Below are positions 6,368 through 12,432 of a stretch of 12,432 nucleotides of DNA, one piece after another. The DNA comes from Bacteroidaceae bacterium. GTDB taxonomy: Bacteria > Bacteroidota > Bacteroidia > Bacteroidales > Bacteroidaceae. The notes below the pieces were generated by a model. The model was not told where the DNA came from and ran no database searches. It saw only the letters and a list, made by a program, of their open reading frames with translations. Each line of letters opens with the position of its first letter. Position 1 is the stretch's first letter. Made by a program: the position numbers and the translations under genes. The stretch lies in the NCBI GenBank assembly GCA_016292545.1, contig JAEDIG010000069.1:1-12432 (forward strand), in the 5' to 3' direction.

Positions 6368-7796
6368 TTACATACGTCAGGTAGCTGACAAGAAATATGA
6401 ATATGGCTTCACCACCGATGTGCATACCGACATCATTGAGAAAGGCTTGTCGGAAGAGGTGGTGCGCCTGATTTCGCAGAAGAAGGGTGAGCCCGAGTGG
6501 CTCCTCGACTTCCGCCTTAAGGCCTATCGCCACTGGACTACTCTGGAGGCTCCCACATGGGGCCACTTGCAGATGCCGGAGGTGGACTATCAGGCCATTT
6601 CCTATTATGCCGACCCTACGGTTCGCAAGAACGACGATACGAAGAAGGAACTGGACCCTGAATTGGTGAAGACCTTCGACAAGCTGGGCATTCCTCTGGA
6701 GGAACGCATGGCATTGAGCGGTCTGGCCGTGGATGCCGTGATGGATTCGGTGAGCGTGAAGACCACTTTCCGTGAGAAACTCCATGAAAAAGGCATCATC
6801 TTTTGCAGCATCAGCGAAGCCGTGAGGGAACATCCCGATCTGGTGCGCCGTTATCTGGGCTCCGTGGTACCCTACAAGGATAATTTCTATGCCGCCCTCA
6901 ACTCTGCCGTCTTCAGCGATGGCAGTTTCGTGTATATCCCCAAGGGCGTGCGCTGTCCGATGGAACTGAGCACCTATTTCCGCATCAACGCCCGTGGCAC
7001 GGGTCAGTTTGAGCGCACACTCATCGTGTGCGATGATGATGCTTACGTGTCGTATCTGGAAGGTTGCACGGCTCCCATGCGCGACGAGAACCAGCTTCAT
7101 GCCGCCATTGTGGAGATTGTGGTATGCGAGAATGCCGAGGTGAAGTACAGCACGGTTCAGAACTGGTATCCCGGTGATGCCGAGGGGCGGGGAGGCGTGC
7201 TCAATCTTGTCACCAAGCGTGGCCTTCTGCGGGGACGCAACAGCCGGCTCAGCTGGACACAGGTGGAGACGGGAAGCGCCATCACCTGGAAATATCCCAG
7301 CTGTGTGTTGCAGGGCGACGGCAGCCAGGCTGAGTTCTACAGCGTAGCTGTGACCAACCACCACCAGCAGGCCGACACGGGCACCAAGATGATTCATCTG
7401 GGAGCCAACACCCGCAGCACCATCATCAGCAAGGGCATCTCGGCAGGCAAGAGCCAGAACTCCTACCGTGGCCTGGTGCGTATCGCCCCTGCGGCCGAAG
7501 GTGCCCGCAACTACAGCAGCTGCGACTCCCTGCTGCTGGGCAGCCATTGCGGTGCCCACACTTTCCCCTACATGGATGTGAAAAACGATTCGGCTGTGGT
7601 GGAGCACGAAGCCACCACCAGCAAGATAAGCGAGGACCAGTTGTTCTATTGCAACCAGCGGGGCATCTCCACCGAGGATGCTGTGGGGCTCATCGTCAAT
7701 GGCTATGCCAAGGATGTGCTCAACAAACTGCCGATGGAGTTTGCCGTGGAGGCGCAGAAACTGCTGGGAGTGAGTCTGGAGGGCTCTGTGGGCTGA
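6351..7796 (+). CDS. sufB: Fe-S cluster assembly scaffold protein SufB
   Basis: The 481-aa product is SufB of the cytosolic SufBC2D complex, which builds nascent iron-sulfur clusters from persulfide sulfur. Family landmarks are YIPKGVRCPMELSTYFRIN, AEVKYSTVQNWYPG, and the C-terminal block from NYSSCDS through HTFPYMDV to the end, which closely matches the E. coli protein. Cys391 (SSCDS) aligns with E. coli Cys405, the residue implicated in cluster formation at the SufB-SufD interface. His419-Glu420 (VEHEAT) align with His433-Glu434. Cys239 (EGCTAP) is the probable counterpart of E. coli Cys254. No key residue is missing. The ATG lies inside the end of cvpA (17-bp overlap) and gives the usual short N-terminus. 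A 32-bp AT-rich spacer precedes sufC; gene order B-C-D-S is the common bacterial one. Confidence 0.98.
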   Translation: MEEKNSYIRQVADKKYEYGFTTDVHTDIIEKGLSEEVVRLISQKKGEPEWLLDFRLKAYRHWTTLEAPTWGHLQMPEVDYQAISYYADPTVRKNDDTKKELDPELVKTFDKLGIPLEERMALSGLAVDAVMDSVSVKTTFREKLHEKGIIFCSISEAVREHPDLVRRYLGSVVPYKDNFYAALNSAVFSDGSFVYIPKGVRCPMELSTYFRINARGTGQFERTLIVCDDDAYVSYLEGCTAPMRDENQLHAAIVEIVVCENAEVKYSTVQNWYPGDAEGRGGVLNLVTKRGLLRGRNSRLSWTQVETGSAITWKYPSCVLQGDGSQAEFYSVAVTNHHQQADTGTKMIHLGANTRSTIISKGISAGKSQNSYRGLVRIAPAAEGARNYSSCDSLLLGSHCGAHTFPYMDVKNDSAVVEHEATTSKISEDQLFYCNQRGISTEDAVGLIVNGYAKDVLNKLPMEFAVEAQKLLGVSLEGSVG

Positions 7797-7828
7797 CCTA
7801 TATATATTAATTAATGTAGAACAGAGAT

Positions 7829-8575
7829 ATGTTAGAAATCATAGATTTGCATGCCAGCATCAATGGCAAGGAAATATTGAAGGGCATCAACCTTACCGTG
7901 CGCGAAGGAGAGGTGCATGCCCTGATGGGCCAGAACGGTGCAGGAAAGAGCACCCTTAGCAATGTCATTGTGGGCCATCCGTCCTATACTGTCACCCAGG
8001 GCCAGATTCTGTTCAATGGCAAGGACCTGCTTGCCCTGAAACCCGAGGAACGCGCCCACGAAGGCATCTTCCTCAGTTTTCAGCAGCCGGTGGAGATTCC
8101 TGGCGTGAGCATGGTCAATTTCATGCGTGCTGCCCTTAATGCCCGGCGCAAGTATCAGGGGCTGGAACCGATGGCAGCGGGTGATTTCCTGAAACTGATG
8201 CGTGAGAAACGCAAGATTGTGGAGCTCGACAACAAACTGGCCAGCCGTAGTGTGAACGAAGGGTTTAGCGGAGGCGAGAAAAAGCGCAACGAGATTTTCC
8301 AGATGGCCATGCTTGAACCCAAGTTGAGCATACTCGACGAAACGGACTCCGGACTCGATGTGGATGCGCTGCGTGTGGTGGCCGAGGGCTTCAACAAGCT
8401 GCGCACGTCCGAGACCTCCGCCATCGTGATTACGCATTATCAGCGCTTGCTCGACTATCTGAAGCCCGATGTGGTGCATGTGCTCATGAACGGGCGCATC
8501 GTGCGCACGGATGGCCCGCAGCTGGCACTGGAAATAGAGAAAAGAGGTTTTGAATGGATTAGAGAGGAACTGTGA
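7829..8575 (+). CDS. sufC: Fe-S cluster assembly ATPase SufC
   Basis: The 248-aa product is SufC, the soluble ABC-type ATPase that dimerises on SufB-SufD and drives the conformational change for cluster assembly. All nucleotide-binding motifs are in place: Walker A GQNGAGKST (34-42), Q-loop FQQP (Gln85), the SufC-type signature FSGGEKKRNEI (146-156), Walker B LSILDETDSGLD with Asp170/Glu171, and the switch histidine His203 (VITHYQR). Lys40, Glu171 and His203 fall at the same numbers as in E. coli SufC, so the alignment is essentially gap-free to there. The DETDSGLDVDAL motif separates SufC from transport ABC ATPases. There are no membrane segments. The start at 7829 follows an AGAACAGAGAT leader. 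The TGA overlaps the sufD ATG by one base. Confidence 0.98.
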   Translation: MLEIIDLHASINGKEILKGINLTVREGEVHALMGQNGAGKSTLSNVIVGHPSYTVTQGQILFNGKDLLALKPEERAHEGIFLSFQQPVEIPGVSMVNFMRAALNARRKYQGLEPMAAGDFLKLMREKRKIVELDNKLASRSVNEGFSGGEKKRNEIFQMAMLEPKLSILDETDSGLDVDALRVVAEGFNKLRTSETSAIVITHYQRLLDYLKPDVVHVLMNGRIVRTDGPQLALEIEKRGFEWIREEL

Positions 8576-9918
8576 TGCAGAGCAACCAGCAGTATATCGA
8601 CCTGTTCAGGCAGTCGGCTACCCTTATCGACCGACATTCGGCACCTGCAATGAACGCCTTGCGTGCCGCGGCCTTTGATGATTTTGTGCGCCAGGGTTTC
8701 CCCACGACGAAGGAGGAACGCTACAAGTATACCGATGTGGCTTCGCTCTTTGCGCCCGACTATGGGCTCAATCTGGGCCGCATCGACATTCCCGTGAATC
8801 CCTATGATGCTTTCCGTTGCGATGTGCCCAACCTCAGCACTTCGCTCTTCTTTGTGGTGAACGATGTCTTCTATTCGCGCCTCACCCCCAGGGCTCCTCT
8901 TCCCGAGGGCGTGGTGGTGGGTTCGCTTCGCGAGGCGTCCGTTCGTTTCCCCTCCTTGATGGACCGTTGCTATGGCCGGCTGGCTTCAACGGGTGAGGAT
9001 AGCGTCACTGCGCTCAACACCCTGTTTGCCCAGGATGGCCTGTTGGTGTATGTGCCCAAGGGGGTGCAGGTGGAACGTCCCGTACAGGTGGTCAATATCC
9101 TCCGTGCCGATGTCGACCTTATGGTCAACCGCCGTGTGCTCATTGTCGTGGAGGAGGGTGCCGCTGTGAAGTTGCTTTTTTGCGACCATGCGGCCGACGA
9201 CCGCCATTTCCTCACCACTCAGGTGATAGAAGCGTTTGTGGGTGAGCGTGCCTCGCTCGACCTCTATTGTCTGGAGGAGACGCATGCCAAGAACACCCGC
9301 TTGAGCAACCTGTACATCCGCCAGGAGGCATCCAGCCATGTGTGCCACAATGCCATTACGCTGATGGGAGGCACCACCCGCAACCGCACCGATCTGGTCT
9401 TTTGTGGCGAGAATGCCTCGTGCGACATGGGCGGCTGTGTGATTGCCGACCACACCCAGCATGTCGACAACAATGTACTCATCGACCACAGGGTGGGCCG
9501 TTGCAGCAGCAATGTGCTCTACAAATATGTGCTCGACCATGAGGCCACGGGTGCCTTTGCAGGTCGGGTGCTGGTGAGGCCCGATGCACAGCAGACCATC
9601 TCGGTGGAGCGCAACCAGAATATCTGTGCCACACGTCAGGCACGCATGTACACCCAGCCCATGTTGGAAATATATGCCGACGATGTGAAGTGCAGCCATG
9701 GCTCCACGGTGGGCCAGATTGACGAGGCCGCTCTCTTCTACATGCAGCAGCGTGGCATCTCCCGGCAGGAGGCACAGCTGTTGCTCAAGTTTGCCTTTGT
9801 GGGCGAGGTCATCGACACCATGAAGCTGGAGCCACTCCAGGACCGCCTCCATCATCTGGTGGAGAAGCGTTTCCGTGGCGAACTGGGCCGGTGTGAAGGA
9901 TGCAGGCTTTGCAAGTGA
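8575..9918 (+). CDS. sufD: Fe-S cluster assembly protein SufD
   Basis: The 447-aa product is SufD, the SufB paralogue that completes SufBC2D and is linked to iron entry. N-terminal helices (RQGFPTTKEERYKYTDV, the usual W/YKYT signature) precede the right-handed beta-helix core and a C-terminal helical region containing LFYMQQRGISRQEAQLLLKFAF. His375 in DVKCSHGSTVGQID aligns with E. coli SufD His360, which acts with the SufB cysteine at the assembly site. The C-terminus is unusual: Cys440, Cys443 and Cys446 form a CxxCxxC run one residue from the end (RCEGCRLCK). The ATG at 8575 shares its A with the sufC stop; an in-frame GTG at 8572 is possible but less likely. sufS begins 26 bp after the stop. 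Confidence 0.97.
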   Translation: MQSNQQYIDLFRQSATLIDRHSAPAMNALRAAAFDDFVRQGFPTTKEERYKYTDVASLFAPDYGLNLGRIDIPVNPYDAFRCDVPNLSTSLFFVVNDVFYSRLTPRAPLPEGVVVGSLREASVRFPSLMDRCYGRLASTGEDSVTALNTLFAQDGLLVYVPKGVQVERPVQVVNILRADVDLMVNRRVLIVVEEGAAVKLLFCDHAADDRHFLTTQVIEAFVGERASLDLYCLEETHAKNTRLSNLYIRQEASSHVCHNAITLMGGTTRNRTDLVFCGENASCDMGGCVIADHTQHVDNNVLIDHRVGRCSSNVLYKYVLDHEATGAFAGRVLVRPDAQQTISVERNQNICATRQARMYTQPMLEIYADDVKCSHGSTVGQIDEAALFYMQQRGISRQEAQLLLKFAFVGEVIDTMKLEPLQDRLHHLVEKRFRGELGRCEGCRLCK

Positions 9919-9944
9919 TTCCCCAATATTCAAATCCCAAGACA

Positions 9945-11162
9945 ATGGACCTATTAGCAAATGTCCGTCAGGACTTCCCCATACTCTCACGCACGGTCTA
10001 CAACCGTCCGCTGGTCTATCTCGACAATGCTGCCACCACACAGAAACCCCTGTGTGTGCTGGATGCCATGCGTGAGGAATATCTCAATGTGAACGCCAAT
10101 GTCCATCGCGGTGTCCACTTCCTGTCACAGCAGGCCACCGATCTTCACGAACAGGCACGTGAGACGGTGCGCCGTTTCATCAATGCCCGTTCCACCGATG
10201 AAATCATCTTCACCCGTGGCACCACCGAGGGTCTCAACCTTGTGGCCTCCTCTTTCTGCGAGGCTTTCATGAAGGAAGGCGATGAGGTGATTGTGTCTGT
10301 CATGGAACACCATTCCAACATTGTGCCCTGGCAGATTCAGGCCGCCCGCAAGGGCATTGTGCTGCGTGTGGTGCCTATGTCCGACGAGGGCGTGCTCCAG
10401 CTGGACGAGCTGGAGTGTCTGTTCAATGCCAGAACACGGCTTGTGAGCATTGCTCATGTGAGCAATGTGCTGGGCACGGTGAATCCTGTGGAGCGCATTG
10501 TGGAGATGTCCCATGCACATGGAGTGCCTGTGATGGTGGACGGAGCACAGAGTGCCCCTCATTTCAAGGTGGATGTGCAGGCGATGGACTGCGATTTCTT
10601 TGTCTTCAGCGGCCACAAGATGTATGGCCCCACGGGCATTGGCGTGCTCTATGGCAAGGCCGACTTGCTCGATCGCATGCCCCCCTATCAGGGAGGGGGC
10701 GAGATGATAGAGACCGTCAGCTTTGAGAAAACCACCTTCGGTCATCTGCCTTTCAAGTTCGAGGCCGGCACGCCCGACTATGTGGCCACTCACGGACTGG
10801 CCACAGCCATCCAGTATCTGGAGCGTTTGGGGATGGACAACATCTCCGCCCATGAGCAACATCTTACCCGCTACTGCATGGAACGCCTGTCTGCCATACC
10901 GCAGGCCCGCATCTTCGGCACGGCCCAGCCCAAGGATGCCGTGGTGTCGTTTCTGGTGGGCAACATCCATCATCTTGATATGGGCACATTGCTCGATCGT
11001 CTGGGCATAGCTGTGCGCACAGGACATCATTGTGCCGAACCCCTGATGCACAGGTTGGGTATTCTGGGCACAGTGCGTGCTTCTTTTGCGCTCTACAACA
11101 CACAGGCCGAGGTGGATGCCCTGGTGGAGGGCGTGGAGCGGGTGTCAACGATGTTTCAGTAG
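9945..11162 (+). CDS. sufS: Cysteine desulfurase SufS (type II, PLP-dependent)
   Basis: The 405-aa product converts L-cysteine to L-alanine and passes the sulfur, as an active-site persulfide, to the Suf machinery. It starts MDLLANVRQDFPILSRTVYNRPLVYLDNAATTQKP, the standard SufS beginning. His122/His123 (MEHHSN) stack on and bind the cofactor, Lys225 (FSGHKMYGPTG) is the PLP Schiff-base lysine, and Cys363 (RTGHHCAEPLM) is the persulfide cysteine, matching Lys226 and Cys364 of E. coli SufS. The RxGHHCAEP loop marks a group II enzyme, which normally needs a SufE or SufU partner; neither gene is in the window. An earlier in-frame ATG at 9900 would add 15 residues unlike the family and overlap sufD, so 9945 is preferred. 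rnhB starts 7 bp after the stop. Confidence 0.97.
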   Translation: MDLLANVRQDFPILSRTVYNRPLVYLDNAATTQKPLCVLDAMREEYLNVNANVHRGVHFLSQQATDLHEQARETVRRFINARSTDEIIFTRGTTEGLNLVASSFCEAFMKEGDEVIVSVMEHHSNIVPWQIQAARKGIVLRVVPMSDEGVLQLDELECLFNARTRLVSIAHVSNVLGTVNPVERIVEMSHAHGVPVMVDGAQSAPHFKVDVQAMDCDFFVFSGHKMYGPTGIGVLYGKADLLDRMPPYQGGGEMIETVSFEKTTFGHLPFKFEAGTPDYVATHGLATAIQYLERLGMDNISAHEQHLTRYCMERLSAIPQARIFGTAQPKDAVVSFLVGNIHHLDMGTLLDRLGIAVRTGHHCAEPLMHRLGILGTVRASFALYNTQAEVDALVEGVERVSTMFQ

Positions 11163-11169
11163 TGTGGCT

Positions 11170-11781
11170 ATGTTGCAGAACCATTATTTCGAGGCAATGG
11201 TGGAGGCCGGATGTGATGAGGCTGGCCGCGGCTGTCTGGCAGGCAGTGTGTTTGCTGCGGCTGTCATCCTTCCTCCCGATTATCGGAACGCAGAGCTCAA
11301 CGACTCCAAGCAGTTGTCCGAGCGTCGTCGCTATGCCTTGCGGCAGGTGATAGAGCACGATGCCGTTGCCTGGGCGGTGGGCGAGGTGCTTCCCGAAGAA
11401 ATCGACCGCATGAACATCCTCAATGCCAGCATCCTGGCCATGCACAGGGCCTTGGATGCCCTTTCCGTACGTCCGCAGGCCATTATCGTCGATGGCAACC
11501 GTTTCAAGCCTTATGGCACATTGCCCTATCAGACCATTGTGAAGGGCGACGGCAAGTATCTCTCCATTGCGGCAGCCAGCATCCTGGCCAAGACCTATCG
11601 CGACGATTACATGCACACCCTTGCACGCGAATATCCGCAATACGACTGGGACGGGAACAAGGGCTATCCCACAGCCAAGCATCGTCAGGCCATCCGTCAG
11701 TATGGAACCAGCCCCTACCATCGCCGCACCTTCAACCTTCTGGGCAGTCCCCAGCAGGAACTCCCTTTTTCCTTCGATTAG
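11170..11781 (+). CDS. rnhB: Ribonuclease HII
   Basis: The 203-aa product is RNase HII, which nicks RNA-DNA hybrids and single ribonucleotides embedded in DNA. The signature GCDEAGRGCLAG carries Asp16 and Glu17; Asp108 (IIVDGN) and Asp145 (SILAKTYRDD) complete the four-carboxylate metal site. The NDSKQLSERRR segment and the HRRTFNLL C-terminal motif are also typical. The GRG motif that recognises the RNA-DNA junction is intact. After the fold the protein ends in QQELPFSFD, resembling a clamp-binding peptide. The ATG at 11170 is used because the family begins a few residues before the signature; upstream in-frame codons lie within sufS. It is probably the last gene of the rimP-suf transcript, since a new promoter follows. 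Confidence 0.96.
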   Translation: MLQNHYFEAMVEAGCDEAGRGCLAGSVFAAAVILPPDYRNAELNDSKQLSERRRYALRQVIEHDAVAWAVGEVLPEEIDRMNILNASILAMHRALDALSVRPQAIIVDGNRFKPYGTLPYQTIVKGDGKYLSIAAASILAKTYRDDYMHTLAREYPQYDWDGNKGYPTAKHRQAIRQYGTSPYHRRTFNLLGSPQQELPFSFD

Positions 11782-11809
11782 CTATGCAATCTAAATTTTC
11801 CACCCATTC

Positions 11810-11841
11810 CTTGCCCATCTCGGAATAAAAGCGTAGCTTTG
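11810..11841 (+). promoter_or_regulatory. Bacteroidetes-type promoter for the AAA-ATPase-like gene
   Basis: TAGCTTTG (11834-11841) fits the -7 consensus TAnnTTTG, and CTTG (11810-11813) is a near match to the -33 TTTG with a 20-bp spacer, inside the usual range. It sits in the AT-rich 100-bp gap after rnhB and predicts a start near 11847, about 35 nt before the ATG at 11882. A small inverted repeat ATGCG/CGCAT (11851-11865) lies in the leader. Confidence 0.65.
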
Positions 11842-11881
11842 CAAAGGAATATGCGCAAAACGCATCAAAAAGGAAACAGAT

Positions 11882-12432
11882 ATGAAGGAACTGAAGCGAC
11901 TGCCCGTAGGCATACAGACATTTGAGAAACTCATCAAGGAGAATTGCCTCTATGTGGACAAGACTGCGTACATCTGGAACATGACCCACCTCAGCAACTA
12001 CATCTTCCTGAGCCGTCCCCGGCGGTTCGGCAAGTCGTTGCTAGTGTCTACACTTCAGGCCTATTTCGAGGGAAAGAAGGAACTGTTCAAGGGGCTGGCC
12101 ATTGAACGGCTGGAGACGGAATGGGTGGAATACCCCGTGCTGCGGTTCAGCATGGCATCCGGCAAACACATGGAAAAGGACCAGCTGGAACGGTACCTGG
12201 GGAACCGCCTTGCTGAGTATGAGGGGCAGTATGGCATCGTCCATCCGGCAACGGACAATAACGACCGCCTTACGGCATTAATCCAAGCTGCCTACATGCA
12301 GACGGGGAAGCAGGTGGTCATCCTCATTGACGAATACGACGCCCCGCTGCTCGATGTGGTACACGAGGAGAAGACCCTGCCCATCCTGCGCAATGTGATG
12401 CGCAACTTCTATTCTCCCCTGAAGGACTGCGA
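11882..12432 (+). CDS. AAA-ATPase-like protein, N-terminal part (3' end outside window)
   Basis: The frame is open from ATG 11882 to the right edge: 183 complete codons, no stop. The start MKELKRLPVGIQTFEKLIKE, then NCLYVDKTAYIWNM and FLSRPRRFGKSLLVSTL, is characteristic of the AAA-ATPase-like family (Pfam AAA-ATPase_like, PF09820) that is abundant in Bacteroides and Prevotella. The P-loop is the abbreviated RPRRFGKS (45-52) instead of GxxGxGK. A Walker B-like VVILIDEYDAPLL contains Asp150, Glu151 and Asp153. Full-length members usually continue with a PD-(D/E)XK nuclease-like domain (PF08011), which would lie beyond the window. The role is unknown; proposals include mobile or defence-related ATPase-nucleases. 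CGG arginine codons are more frequent here than in the operon before it, hinting at a different history. An AAAAAGGAAAC stretch provides a weak ribosome site. Confidence 0.88.
   Translation, partial: MKELKRLPVGIQTFEKLIKENCLYVDKTAYIWNMTHLSNYIFLSRPRRFGKSLLVSTLQAYFEGKKELFKGLAIERLETEWVEYPVLRFSMASGKHMEKDQLERYLGNRLAEYEGQYGIVHPATDNNDRLTALIQAAYMQTGKQVVILIDEYDAPLLDVVHEEKTLPILRNVMRNFYSPLKDC

Noticed and set aside
9900..9944. Upstream ATG giving SufS a 15-residue extension overlapping sufD
   Set aside because: The family N-terminus matches exactly from the ATG at 9945; the extension has no SufS-like sequence.
6267..11051. Long antisense ORFs opposite the suf genes (for example 6267-7607, 8986-10041, 10125-11051)
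   Set aside because: Same codon-bias shadow effect. The + strand proteins have all catalytic motifs intact, and the - strand products resemble nothing known.
11851..11925. Out-of-frame 24-codon upstream ORF overlapping the start of the AAA-ATPase-like gene
   Set aside because: The peptide is short and basic with no features, the ATG falls in a small inverted repeat, and the main start at 11882 has better upstream spacing.

Overview
This 12.4-kb window reads as one stretch of a Bacteroidota chromosome, most likely Bacteroidales and plausibly Prevotellaceae. Three things point there. The recognisable proteins have Bacteroidetes-type features: the IF2 N-terminal linker, the RimP C-terminus and the AAA-ATPase-like protein at the right end. 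Two intergenic regions carry a TAnnTTTG box, the -7 element of Bacteroidetes sigma-ABfr promoters. Ribosome-binding sites are mostly weak or A-rich. The DNA is fairly GC-rich for that group and every supported gene is on the + strand.

Layout. (1) 2-856 is the 3' part of an S41 C-terminal processing protease, with the catalytic Ser/Lys pair visible. A 39-codon single-TM small ORF follows at 902-1021. (2) 1022-1152 is a 131-bp non-coding region. It holds a dyad, a -7 box, and a long hairpin with a GCAA tetraloop at the predicted 5' end of the next transcript. (3) 1153-11781 is a tightly packed run: rimP, nusA, infB, a cvpA-like membrane gene, sufB, sufC, sufD, sufS, rnhB. Junctions are short or overlapping: infB/cvpA and sufC/sufD share one base (TGATG), and cvpA and sufB overlap by 17 bp. 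I see no convincing internal terminator, so it probably behaves as one long operon. (4) 11782-11881 is a 100-bp AT-rich spacer with a good Bacteroidetes promoter. It drives an AAA-ATPase-like gene (11882 onward) that runs off the right edge.

How the genes fit together. rimP, nusA and infB supply 30S maturation, transcription elongation/termination control and translation initiation. The suf genes supply iron-sulfur cluster assembly: SufS is the cysteine desulfurase and SufBC2D the scaffold/ATPase. rnhB removes RNA from RNA-DNA hybrids. No sulfur acceptor (SufE/SufU) or A-type carrier is encoded here, so these must lie elsewhere. There is no rRNA, tRNA, CRISPR array, IS element or phage gene. 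The window is mostly housekeeping. The less ordinary signals are the leader hairpin before rimP, the small membrane ORF, the strong Shine-Dalgarno before infB, the CxxCxxC tail of SufD, the clamp-motif-like tail of RNase HII, and the AAA-ATPase-like gene of unknown role.
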